The position numbers were made by a program, and so were the translations under genes. A stretch of 64,000 nt of DNA from Amorphoplanes digitatis (GTDB lineage: Bacteria; Actinomycetota; Actinomycetes; Mycobacteriales; Micromonosporaceae), in assembly GCF_014205335.1 (NCBI RefSeq), contig NZ_JACHNH010000001.1:5078501-5142500 (forward strand). Reading direction: 5' to 3'. Positions 43,873-52,033 of this stretch are shown piece by piece (position 1 is the first letter of the stretch; each line of letters opens with the position of its first letter). The notes under the pieces were generated by a model that was not told the DNA's origin, did not search any database, and was given only the letters and a program-made list of their open reading frames with translations.

Positions 43873-44828
43873 CCGTTCTCGCGGTACCAGGCGTAGGTGG
43901 TCGCGACGCCCTCCTCGAGCGGCACGGCCGGCTCGTAGCCGGTCAGCTCGCGCAGCCGGGACAGGTCCGGGCAGCGGCGCGGCACCGAGCCCGCCGGCGC
44001 GGGCCGCGGTTCGACGACCGGGCTCACCTCGGCCAGCCGCAGCACCAGCTTGGCGAGGTCGCCGATGTTGGTCTCCTCCCGGTCGTTGCCGATGTGCACG
44101 ATCTGCCCGGCGGCACCCGGCGCCGCCATCAGCCGCAGCATCGCCTCGACCGCGTCGTCGACGTGGCAGAACGCCCGGAACTGGTCCGCGCCCGGAACGC
44201 TGAACACCTCGTCGCCGCGCAGCGCCCGCAGGGACATCTCCGGGATCACGTGGTCGGCGCCCATCCTCGGGCCGTACACGTTGTGGAAGCGGCCGACCAC
44301 CGCGTCGAAGCCCTTCGCGCGCGCGGTGTGCAGGAACGCGGCCTCGCCGAGCAGCTTGCTGACGGCGTAGGCGAAGCGCGGCGCGGTGATGTCGGAGATC
44401 ATCACCGGGATGTCCTCACCCGTGGGCACGGCGACGACGCCGGCCTCGACGCCGCCCGCGTAGACCTCGCTGGTCGAGGCGAAGAAGACCCGCTCGCCGG
44501 GCGCCACCCAGTCGAGCAGGTGCATCGCCGAGAGGGTGTTGACCCGCACCACCCGGGCCGGGTCGGCCTCCACGTTGCGCACGCCGACGACGGCCGCCAG
44601 CAGGTAGATCTGGTCCCAGCCGTGCGGCAGCGCGGCGAAGGTGGCCGGATCGGTCAGATCACCGGAGACCACCTGTACGGCGGGAGCCGCGCGCAGCTCG
44701 GACAGGTCGCGGTCGTCGCGGCCGCGGGAGAAGTCGTCAACGATGGTGACGTCGTGGCCCTCGGCGACCAGCCGGCGGGCCAGGTGCAGGCCGATGAACC
44801 CGGCGCCGCCGAGCAGCAGCGCCCTCAT
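43860..44828 (-). CDS. NAD-dependent sugar-nucleotide epimerase (extended SDR)
   Basis: A 322-aa extended short-chain dehydrogenase. GGAGFIGLHLA (about 7-17) is the NAD-binding GxxGxxG loop and YAVSK the catalytic YxxxK pair; STSEVY supplies the Ser. Enzymes of this kind interconvert UDP-Glc/GlcNAc and UDP-Gal/GalNAc, or act as decarboxylases or dehydratases. In this cluster a UDP-GlcNAc 4-epimerase role, feeding a galactosamine polymer, is the most economical reading (inferred). ATGA overlap with the dehydrogenase gene. Confidence 0.85.
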   Translation of the reverse strand: MRALLLGGAGFIGLHLARRLVAEGHDVTIVDDFSRGRDDRDLSELRAAPAVQVVSGDLTDPATFAALPHGWDQIYLLAAVVGVRNVEADPARVVRVNTLSAMHLLDWVAPGERVFFASTSEVYAGGVEAGVVAVPTGEDIPVMISDITAPRFAYAVSKLLGEAAFLHTARAKGFDAVVGRFHNVYGPRMGADHVIPEMSLRALRGDEVFSVPGADQFRAFCHVDDAVEAMLRLMAAPGAAGQIVHIGNDREETNIGDLAKLVLRLAEVSPVVEPRPAPAGSVPRRCPDLSRLRELTGYEPAVPLEEGVATTYAWYRENGWPS

Positions 44829-46141
44829 GCCGACGCCTTGGCGTCGAAGCGGGGCAGGTAGCCGAGGCCCGCGTAGCGGATGCCGGCCGCGGTGACCGCG
44901 CCGGCGTCGAGCACCCGCCACGAGTCGTAGATGAACGCGGGCCGGGACTCGCCGAGGATCTCCGGGATGCTGATCGCCCGGTAGTCGGGGTGGTCGTTGA
45001 TGACCAGCACCGCGTCGGACTCGGAGAAGGCCTTGTCGAGGCTGACCGGGTCGCCGCCGTACTGGCGGATGACGTCGTCGGTGACCATCGGGTCGTGGCC
45101 GATGACGGTGATGCCCGCCGCGGAGAAGGCCGGCATCATGCTGGCGATCGGGGTGCCGCGCATGTCATCGGTGGGCGGCCACCCCTTGTACGCCCAGCCG
45201 AGCACCGCCAGCCGCGCGCCCCGGGTCTCGCCGCGTGCCTCCCGCAGCATCCCCACGACGGTCTCGGCGACGTGCACCGGCATGAACTCGTTGAGCTCGC
45301 GGGCCCGGCCGACCAGGAACGGCTCCCGCCCGTGCGCGCTGTCGATCATGATGTACGGGTCCTTGGAGAGGCACCCGCCGCCGACGTAGCCGGGCTTGGA
45401 CAGGTCGGGCCGCGGGTAGTCCGCGTTCGCCGCCCGGATCACCTCGAGCGGGTCGAGACCGTGCCGCTCGGCGATCAGCGCGATCTCGTTGCCGAACGAG
45501 TAGATCAGGTCGGTGTGGCAGTTGTTGGAGAGCTTGACCAGCTCGGCGGTCTCCAGGTCGGAGACCTCCACGATGGTCCGCGCCAGGCCGGAGAAGAACT
45601 CGACGCCGGCGCGCAGGCTGGCCTCGTCCAGGCCGCCGATCACCTGCGGCAGCTCGACCAGCTCGCGCAGCGCCTGGCCCTGGATGGTCCGCTCGGGCGC
45701 CATCACCAGCTTGACGTCGTCGCCCCAGGCCGCGCGCAGCTCCGGCAGGACGACCTGCCGGCTGGTGCCGACCGGGACGGTGCTGCGGACCACGACGAGC
45801 GTGCCGGGCGCGCAGCGGGCCGCGACGCTGCGGGCGGCGGCCGCGAGGTTGGCCAGGTTGGGCCGCCGGGTGTTGTCGTCGACGGGCGTCGACACGCTGA
45901 TCACGGCCACCTCGACGGTGTTCGGCGGCAGCTCGGTGCCGACGTGGATGCGGGTGCCGATGTGCTCGGCGAACACCTCCTCCACGCCCGGTTCGAAGAT
46001 GTGCGACCGGCCGTGCGACAGCGTCTCCAGAACGCCGGGTGACACGTCGGAGCCGTGAACGACGAAGTCCTTAGTGGCCAGCGCGGCGGTGAGTGTGAGA
46101 CCCACGTAGCCGAGCCCGACCACCCCGATCGTCTTGGGCAT
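44825..46141 (-). CDS. UDP-sugar 6-dehydrogenase (WecC/UDP-HexNAc type)
   Basis: A 438-aa enzyme from ATG 46141 (GAAGGGAAAGG just upstream; an ATG 24 bp earlier is less likely). N-terminal Rossmann fold VVGLGYVGL, central VRSTVPVGTS and MAPERT, and the active-site cysteine in YVGGGCLSKDP. It oxidises the C6 hydroxyl of a nucleotide sugar to a uronic acid with two NAD+. The motif set is closer to the UDP-ManNAc/GlcNAc dehydrogenases (WecC, WbpA) than to UDP-glucose dehydrogenase. This implies a hexosaminuronic acid in the product, not part of known Pel chemistry. Confidence 0.9.
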   Translation of the reverse strand: MPKTIGVVGLGYVGLTLTAALATKDFVVHGSDVSPGVLETLSHGRSHIFEPGVEEVFAEHIGTRIHVGTELPPNTVEVAVISVSTPVDDNTRRPNLANLAAAARSVAARCAPGTLVVVRSTVPVGTSRQVVLPELRAAWGDDVKLVMAPERTIQGQALRELVELPQVIGGLDEASLRAGVEFFSGLARTIVEVSDLETAELVKLSNNCHTDLIYSFGNEIALIAERHGLDPLEVIRAANADYPRPDLSKPGYVGGGCLSKDPYIMIDSAHGREPFLVGRARELNEFMPVHVAETVVGMLREARGETRGARLAVLGWAYKGWPPTDDMRGTPIASMMPAFSAAGITVIGHDPMVTDDVIRQYGGDPVSLDKAFSESDAVLVINDHPDYRAISIPEILGESRPAFIYDSWRVLDAGAVTAAGIRYAGLGYLPRFDAKASA

Positions 46142-46182
46142 GTTGCCTTTCCCTTCCGTTGACATGGTGCGCGTCCCGCCGC

Positions 46183-47241
46183 TCAGGCGCAGGGCGGGGT
46201 GAGACGGTCCAGCTCCAGCACGGTGACCGTGCCGGCGAAGCGCTCGCTGCGGTACCGGCCGCAGGCCGAGCGGATGTCGGCGGGCCGGGTGGCGTAGTCG
46301 ACGCTGAGCACGAACTTGCCCGCGTCGCGCAGGGCCCGGGTGTCGGCGAGGTTCTCCGCGCAGAAGTCCTCGGTGCACGGCTCGTCGGTGGCGAGGAAGA
46401 ACAGCTCCTCCATCGCGATGCCGTCGATCGCCTTGGTGTAGCCGCCGAAGCGGCGCAGCTCCGGCGAGTTCTGCGGGACGATGAGGAAACCCGGGCGGCG
46501 CGCCTTGGCGTACGCGCTGATCCGGGCGATGAGCGCGGCCATGTCGGCGCCCAGCGCCGCGCGGTCGCGGCCCTGTGCGTACCGCGTGTCGATCTGTTCG
46601 TAGGCGAGCGGGGTGTCGAGGTAGACCCCGTCGAAGCCGGCCTTGAGCGCCTGGTCGACGCGGCCCCGGATCACCCGCTCCCACCAGCGCTCGTCCCAGT
46701 AGCGCACGAAGTACTCGCCCGGCCAGTCGCCCCACTCGTTGGCGATCAGGTCGCCCGCGTCCCGGCGCAGCACCGGATACTCCGGCCGGAACTCCTCGAT
46801 GCTGCCGATCTCGAAGTACGCGAGGACCCGCTTGCCGGTGCCGCGCACCTTGCGGATCTCGTCGGCGCGGAAGTAGTCGGCGTGCGCGTCGCGGGCCAGG
46901 TCGACCACCGCGAGCTGGTAGGGCCCGGAGGCCAGCTGATCGAGCCGGCCGTCGGGGTACTCCTGGAGCTGGTACGCCCAGCTGGAGATCCGGCCCGGCG
47001 CCGGCGCGGCGGCGGACCCCGACGGCAACGGCAGCGTGCCGCCGGAGACCACCGGCGCCGAGGACGGCGGTGCGGAGACGGACGGCGCGGACACCGGCGG
47101 CGTGGACGCCGGTGGCGCCACGGTGCCGGTCGCCGTCGGCGCGCGGCCGGTGCCGGCGCGGATCACCAGGACCGCGCCGACCGCCAGCAGCGCCACCGCG
47201 AGCAGGCCCGCGAGGACCATCCCGCGCCGCCGGTTCCTCAT
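46183..47241 (-). CDS. Secreted GH114 endo-alpha-1,4-polygalactosaminidase-like protein
   Basis: A 352-aa protein: a TM/signal helix (about 8-28), an Ala/Pro/Ser linker (about 30-83) and a GH114 barrel (about 84-352) with WAYQLQEYP, KRVLAYFEIGS, GFDGVYLDTPLAYEQ (likely catalytic Asp) and MEELFF (likely catalytic Glu). The family, including Aspergillus Ega3 and the Pseudomonas enzyme, cuts galactosamine-containing polymers. Inside a synthesis operon such a hydrolase normally trims or releases the chain, as PelA does. It is probably membrane-tethered outside the cell. Overlaps the SDR gene by ATGA. Confidence 0.88.
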   Translation of the reverse strand: MRNRRRGMVLAGLLAVALLAVGAVLVIRAGTGRAPTATGTVAPPASTPPVSAPSVSAPPSSAPVVSGGTLPLPSGSAAAPAPGRISSWAYQLQEYPDGRLDQLASGPYQLAVVDLARDAHADYFRADEIRKVRGTGKRVLAYFEIGSIEEFRPEYPVLRRDAGDLIANEWGDWPGEYFVRYWDERWWERVIRGRVDQALKAGFDGVYLDTPLAYEQIDTRYAQGRDRAALGADMAALIARISAYAKARRPGFLIVPQNSPELRRFGGYTKAIDGIAMEELFFLATDEPCTEDFCAENLADTRALRDAGKFVLSVDYATRPADIRSACGRYRSERFAGTVTVLELDRLTPPCA

Positions 47242-48149
47242 CCGGCCTCACCCGCCGCCCAGATGTCCTTGATGGAGGTGGCCAGGTCCCGGCTCGGCGC
47301 CCAGCCCAGCTCCGCGCGGGCCCGGCCGACGTCGGCCTCGATCCAGTCCACCGCGGCCGAGCGCCGCGGCCCGGCACCCTGCTCGCGGATCTCGCCGTGA
47401 TAGCCGGCGGTCTCGGCGAGCAGCCGCACCGCCTGGCGCGAGCGGACCGCGCGGCCGCTGCCGACGTTGAAGACCCGGTGGCGCAGCCGCGGCTGCCGGA
47501 GCACCGCCGGGACGATCTCCGCGAGGTCGCGGACGTCGACGAAGTCCCGGTACGCCGAGAGCGGGCCCATGGTGATCTCGTCCGCGCCGGTGGCCAGCGC
47601 CGAACGGATCCGGTCGGCGGCGCGGCCCAGCATGTTCTCCTGCGACATCCCCGGGCCGATCGGGTTGAACACCCGCAGCGACACGGTGTCGGCAAGGCCG
47701 TTGTCGCCGGCGAGCTGGAACAGGCGGGTGCCGGCCAGGTGGCTGACGCCGTACGCGGCGACCGGCGTGGCCGGGTCCTCCTCGGTGACGGCGTGCCCGT
47801 CGGCGACGATGCCGTACTCCCCCGCGGAGCCGAGCCGCACCAGCCGCAGGCCGGGACCGGCCGCGGCCACCGCCTCCAGCAGCGTCGTCGCGACCAGGGT
47901 GTTGCCCCGGATCAGCTCCGAGTCGGTGCCGCCGAGGCGGCCGACGCAGCAGACGATCGCGGTGGGCCGGTGCTCGCCGATGAGCTGGACCAGACCCCGG
48001 TGGTCGCCGTCGATCAGGTCGTGGTCGCGGCGGCCGGGGCAGATCACCGCGTCGATCTGGGTATCCGCCTCCAGCGCGGCACGCACGTGTCCGCCGATGA
48101 ACCCGGAGGCACCGAACAGCACGACCCGCCGGCCCGGAGCTTCGCTCAT
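47238..48149 (-). CDS. SDR epimerase/dehydratase-like protein with altered YxxxK
   Basis: A 303-aa extended SDR with nucleotide loop GASGFIGGHV (about 13-22) and Ser in LGSAGEYG. Where the catalytic Tyr-x3-Lys should be it reads YGVSH, His in place of Lys. Either chemistry is altered or it works as a reductase-like or binding protein. Substrate is presumably a nucleotide sugar, in line with neighbours on both sides with which it shares 4-bp overlaps. Confidence 0.8.
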   Translation of the reverse strand: MSEAPGRRVVLFGASGFIGGHVRAALEADTQIDAVICPGRRDHDLIDGDHRGLVQLIGEHRPTAIVCCVGRLGGTDSELIRGNTLVATTLLEAVAAAGPGLRLVRLGSAGEYGIVADGHAVTEEDPATPVAAYGVSHLAGTRLFQLAGDNGLADTVSLRVFNPIGPGMSQENMLGRAADRIRSALATGADEITMGPLSAYRDFVDVRDLAEIVPAVLRQPRLRHRVFNVGSGRAVRSRQAVRLLAETAGYHGEIREQGAGPRRSAAVDWIEADVGRARAELGWAPSRDLATSIKDIWAAGEAG

Positions 48150-48874
48150 ACCGGCTCCCGGGAGCGCTGGGGCAGCAGGATCGGCAGCAGGCTGGCGCAG
48201 GTGCGGTTGGCCTCGTCGTAGTCCTCGGGCCGGCCGATGTCGAGCCAGAAGCCGTCGAACGGGTAGGTCGCCGGGTTGTCGCCGCGGTCAAGCAGGTCCA
48301 GCACCAGCTGGTCGAAGCCGAACGGCAGGCCGGGCGGGTACGGCGCGAGCGCCTTGCGGGACATGCCGTACACGCCCATGCTGACCGGGTAGCTCAGCAC
48401 GGGCTTCTCGCGGAAACCGACGATGCGGCCCTCCTCGACGTCGAGGACGCCGAAATCGATGCGGTGCTCCTGCGCGGCGGTGGCCACCGTCAGCGCGGCG
48501 CCGCCGAGGGTGTGCGCGGCGAGCAGGTCGGCGTAGTTGAGGTCGGTCAGGATGTCGCCGTTCATCACCAGGAACTCGTCGGGCAGCGTGTTCTTGAGCC
48601 CGAACAGCGGCCCGATCGTCGAGAGCGGCACGTTCTCCTCGACGTAGTCGATGCGCAGGCCCCAGCGGGCGCCGTCGCCGACGAACGCGCGTATCAGCGG
48701 CCCGAGGTGGTTGATCGCCAGTGTCACGGACGTGAAGCCGAACGACGCGAGCTGATCAAGCACGATCTGCAGGATCGAATGGTTGTCCCCGATCGGCATC
48801 AGCGGCTTGGGCAACGCCGTCGTGTACGGCCGCAACCGGACGCCTTTGCCGCCGGCAAGGATCACTGCGTGCAT
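48146..48874 (-). CDS. Sugar-1-phosphate nucleotidyltransferase
   Basis: A 242-aa protein with LAGGKGVRLRPYT (about 6-18) and PKPLMPIGD, the nucleotide-binding and activating motifs of the NTP_transferase family, and MNGDILTD for metal binding. It makes an NDP-sugar from a sugar-1-phosphate and NTP. It lacks the C-terminal acyltransferase domain of GlmU. Sugar specificity (glucose, mannose, HexNAc) cannot be told. ATG 48874 follows GGGAGGCAGG; 28 bp after the membrane protein gene. Confidence 0.88.
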   Translation of the reverse strand: MHAVILAGGKGVRLRPYTTALPKPLMPIGDNHSILQIVLDQLASFGFTSVTLAINHLGPLIRAFVGDGARWGLRIDYVEENVPLSTIGPLFGLKNTLPDEFLVMNGDILTDLNYADLLAAHTLGGAALTVATAAQEHRIDFGVLDVEEGRIVGFREKPVLSYPVSMGVYGMSRKALAPYPPGLPFGFDQLVLDLLDRGDNPATYPFDGFWLDIGRPEDYDEANRTCASLLPILLPQRSREPV

Positions 48875-48902
48875 CGCTGACCTGCCTCCCCCAAGTTCGG
48901 AA

Positions 48903-50444
48903 CTACCGGTAGCGCACGGCCTGGCCGAGAATCGGGGCCAGTCCGAGCACGAAAAGCGCCTGGAGCAGCAGCACGCTGCCCAGGTAGAGCGCGGTGTCCA
49001 CAAGCGCGGAACCGGACTGGCCCAGCAGCGGCGCGACGCCGAGCAGGCCGCCGACGACGACGTGCAGCAGGATCGCGGCCAGCATCGTCCAGCAGAGCCA
49101 GCCGAACCGGTCGCGGCCGGCGAGCTGGAAGGCGAGCAGGTAGGCGCCGCCGAGCGCGACGTGCGCGGCGGTCATCACGACGCCGGCGGCCGAGAGCAGG
49201 TCCAGGTAGTACAGCCCGGCCAGCATCGCCGCCGCCGGTACCGCGGGGGCGAGCAGGCAGACCGCCGTCTCGCGGGCCAGCAGCCGCCAGACGCCGCGGA
49301 CGAACTCCCGGGGGCGCTCGACCCGGCGCAGCAGCGTGACCACCTGCGGCCGGAACCGCTCGGCCCGCCACTCGATGAATCCCATGGTCAGCAGCAGCGG
49401 CGCGGCGGCGATCGCCACGTCGAGCCGGCCCATCAGGTAGGGCGCCTCGGCGTGCAGCAGCAGCACCGCCGAGCACAACCCGTACGCGCCGACGGCCCAC
49501 AGCGCCGGCACCTCCGGCCGCAGCGAGTCGCGCAGCGGGGGCTCGACCGTGTCAACGGCGCCGGCGCGGCGGACGGCGATCACCACCGCGAACACGAACC
49601 CGGCCACCACGCAACCGGCCGCCACCGCGGCCGACCAGGGCCGCAGCCCCGCGCCGAGGATCAGGTAGGCCACGCCGATCAGGAAGGCCGGCGTCATGAC
49701 CAGCGCCAGCCACAGCTCGCGGCGGTAGAAGACCATGACCGTGCTGGTGAGCTGGTAGGCGACCTGACAGGTGATCATCGCGACCAGCGCGACCCCGCCG
49801 CCGGTGAGCCAGACCAGGCCGGCGCCGGCGGCCGCGCCGACGACCGGGACGGTCACGGTCGCGACGATCAGGATCCGGCCGGCGGAGCGCGGCCGGCCGA
49901 AACCCAGCATCCGGTAAGCCGCGTGCGAGGCGACGCCGGCGTACACCCAGCCGAGGATGCCCGCGAAGACCAGGCCGAGCACCAGCGAGCGCCGCCCGAC
50001 GATCGCCAGCACGGCCGGGAACGCGGTGCAGGGCAGCACGTACAGCGGGCCGTGGCTGATCAGCCGCAGGCTCTCGCGCCACGAGCCGGCGCCGCGGGTC
50101 GCCACGTCGCGCTGCCGCGGCAGGCGCGGGCCGAGGCGACGGTACACCTCGGTGGACAGGGCGAATACGTCGTGGTAGCCGTACTCGACGCGGGCGCCCC
50201 GGTCGGTGAGGCCGTCGGCCTCGAGGGCGGCGGCCACGTGCAGGGAGTCGACCGCCTGGCCGAGCATCGGGCGCACCCGCGCCACCAGGTCGTCGAGCGG
50301 GTCGGTGGAGATCCTGGGCAGCAGGACGGTGTGCTCGTCCGGCGCGGTGGCCGTCGCGGTCGGCGTGGTGCCCGCGCCGACCAGGTCACTGTCCGGATCG
50401 AGGCCGCTGTCGACACCGCTCTCGAGGCCGCTGTCCAGGCTCAC
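48903..50444 (-). CDS. PelG-like polytopic membrane protein
   Basis: A 513-aa protein starting at GTG 50444, which overlaps the pelF stop (GTGA). Residues about 1-125 are cytoplasmic and partly disordered; the rest forms about 12 TM helices in an arrangement like MATE/polysaccharide flippases and PelG. It sits right behind pelF, the usual PelG position, and PelG is needed for Pel polymerisation/export with PelF. Sequence motifs of PelG are not obvious, so the name is by position and topology. The N-terminal extension may replace a missing PelD/PelE contact. Confidence 0.68.
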   Translation of the reverse strand: MSLDSGLESGVDSGLDPDSDLVGAGTTPTATATAPDEHTVLLPRISTDPLDDLVARVRPMLGQAVDSLHVAAALEADGLTDRGARVEYGYHDVFALSTEVYRRLGPRLPRQRDVATRGAGSWRESLRLISHGPLYVLPCTAFPAVLAIVGRRSLVLGLVFAGILGWVYAGVASHAAYRMLGFGRPRSAGRILIVATVTVPVVGAAAGAGLVWLTGGGVALVAMITCQVAYQLTSTVMVFYRRELWLALVMTPAFLIGVAYLILGAGLRPWSAAVAAGCVVAGFVFAVVIAVRRAGAVDTVEPPLRDSLRPEVPALWAVGAYGLCSAVLLLHAEAPYLMGRLDVAIAAAPLLLTMGFIEWRAERFRPQVVTLLRRVERPREFVRGVWRLLARETAVCLLAPAVPAAAMLAGLYYLDLLSAAGVVMTAAHVALGGAYLLAFQLAGRDRFGWLCWTMLAAILLHVVVGGLLGVAPLLGQSGSALVDTALYLGSVLLLQALFVLGLAPILGQAVRYR

Positions 50445-52006
50445 CGCGCCTCACCGTCCAGCTGAAGCTGCGGCACTTCGGCGACGCGCTGGCCGGGTAC
50501 CGAGACCCGGCCCTGCGCCCGGCCGTTCAGGTGCCGCGGCGGGGTGGCCGGCCGGATCGGCGTGGCCAGCGACTCGTAGACGTTGCGGTACATCTTCAGC
50601 GAGCGCCGCAGGGTGAAGTGCTCGAGCACCCGGGCCCGGGCCATGATGCCGAGGCGGTGCCGCAGCTCGTTGTCGCGCAGCAGCTTGACGCACGCCTCCG
50701 CCACCGCGACGTAGTCACGGGGCGGCACGACGATGCCGGTGTCGCCGACGGCCTCGGCCACCCCGCCGACGTTGGTGCAGACGGTCGGGCGCCCGCAGGC
50801 CATCGCCTCGACGACCGTGTAGGGGAAGCCCTCGGAGATGCTGGTGAGCGCGACGATGCTGCCCGCGTGGTACGCGTCGACGGCGTTGCCGATCCGCCCC
50901 TCCAGGATGGCGGCGCCGGTCAGGCCGAGCTCCTCGATCAACCGCTCGCAGCTCTCGTGGTAGATCCGGTTGACCGCCGGCGTGCCGCCGAAGATGCGCA
51001 GGCGCGCCTCGGGGATCTCGGCCCGGACCAGGGCGAACGCGCGGATCAGGGTGTGCAGGTCCTTGAGCGGGTCGACCCGGCCCATGTAGGAGATCGTCGG
51101 CAGCTGCGGCTCGGAGGTGGCGGCCGGGAACTCCTTCGGCTCGACGCCGTTGTACATGGTCCACATCCGGTCCGGGTCGGCGCCGTTGTGCAGTTGCCAG
51201 CGCCGGTTGTACATCGAGTGCGGCGCGAGCACGTCGGTGATCAGGTAAGCCGCGCCGGCCAGCGACCGGAAGAAGCTGAGCACCAGCACCCGGACCGGGT
51301 GCGACGCGTCGTCGTGCAGGTTGGCGATGTAGCGCTCCCGCAGGTAGATGCCGTGCTCCGACATGACCAGCGGGGTGCCGTGCTTCCACTTCGAGGTCAT
51401 GCCGACGAGCGTGGCGAGCCCGTTCATCGAGGCGTGCACGATGTCGGCCTTGACCGGGGCGGCGCTCAGCGGCCGCAGCATGTGCTCGATGAGCCAGGCC
51501 GCCTCGACCGCGTCGGCGACCGTCGGCGCCGGCCCCATCTCGTCGACGCGCAGGTCCCGCCAGGCGTCGAGCATCATCGTGAGCGCCTGGTTGGACAGCA
51601 GCGCCGCGCTCAGGTCGCCGCCGTCGCTGGCGTACTCGAACATGCCGCGCAGGGCGAGCAGGAACATGCTGCGGCTGACCGCGCTCTGTTCGGAGCGGGT
51701 CGCCTCCATGGGTGTCACGAGGGCCCGGACGAAGACCTCGTACGACTCGTTGAACGAGGCGCCGGGCCGGTGTCCCGGCCCGCGCCGGAGTGCGCGGCCG
51801 GGCGGCCGCGCACCCCAGAGCGGGATCGAGTGGACCTTGTCGAGGTTGGTGGGGGCCGGGAAGACCGCTCGCTCGGCGCCGTCGACGGTGAGCGCGACGA
51901 CGTCCCAGCGGTAGTCGGGCATGCCCTTGATGAGCTGCTCGCACCAGACGCTGACACCACCCATCGCGTACGGGTAGGTGCCCTCCGACACCAGCGTGAT
52001 CTTCAC
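50441..52006 (-). CDS. pelF: PelF-type glycosyltransferase (GT4)
   Basis: A 521-aa cytosolic retaining glycosyltransferase starting at GTG 52006 behind AAAGGGGG. The N-terminus EGTYPYAMGGVSVWCEQLI is the DUF3492/PelF signature, followed by SEHGIYLRERY, MYNGVEP and GRVDPLKDLHTLIRAF. The GT4 donor-binding E-x7-E reads EGFPYTVVE. PelF uses UDP-HexNAc to build the Pel chain at the membrane with PelG. It is 27 bp after the deacetylase gene. This is the strongest single marker that the cluster is Pel-related. Confidence 0.93.
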   Translation of the reverse strand: MKITLVSEGTYPYAMGGVSVWCEQLIKGMPDYRWDVVALTVDGAERAVFPAPTNLDKVHSIPLWGARPPGRALRRGPGHRPGASFNESYEVFVRALVTPMEATRSEQSAVSRSMFLLALRGMFEYASDGGDLSAALLSNQALTMMLDAWRDLRVDEMGPAPTVADAVEAAWLIEHMLRPLSAAPVKADIVHASMNGLATLVGMTSKWKHGTPLVMSEHGIYLRERYIANLHDDASHPVRVLVLSFFRSLAGAAYLITDVLAPHSMYNRRWQLHNGADPDRMWTMYNGVEPKEFPAATSEPQLPTISYMGRVDPLKDLHTLIRAFALVRAEIPEARLRIFGGTPAVNRIYHESCERLIEELGLTGAAILEGRIGNAVDAYHAGSIVALTSISEGFPYTVVEAMACGRPTVCTNVGGVAEAVGDTGIVVPPRDYVAVAEACVKLLRDNELRHRLGIMARARVLEHFTLRRSLKMYRNVYESLATPIRPATPPRHLNGRAQGRVSVPGQRVAEVPQLQLDGEAR

Positions 52007-52033
52007 CGGGCCCCCTTTACCGGGTTGTACTTG

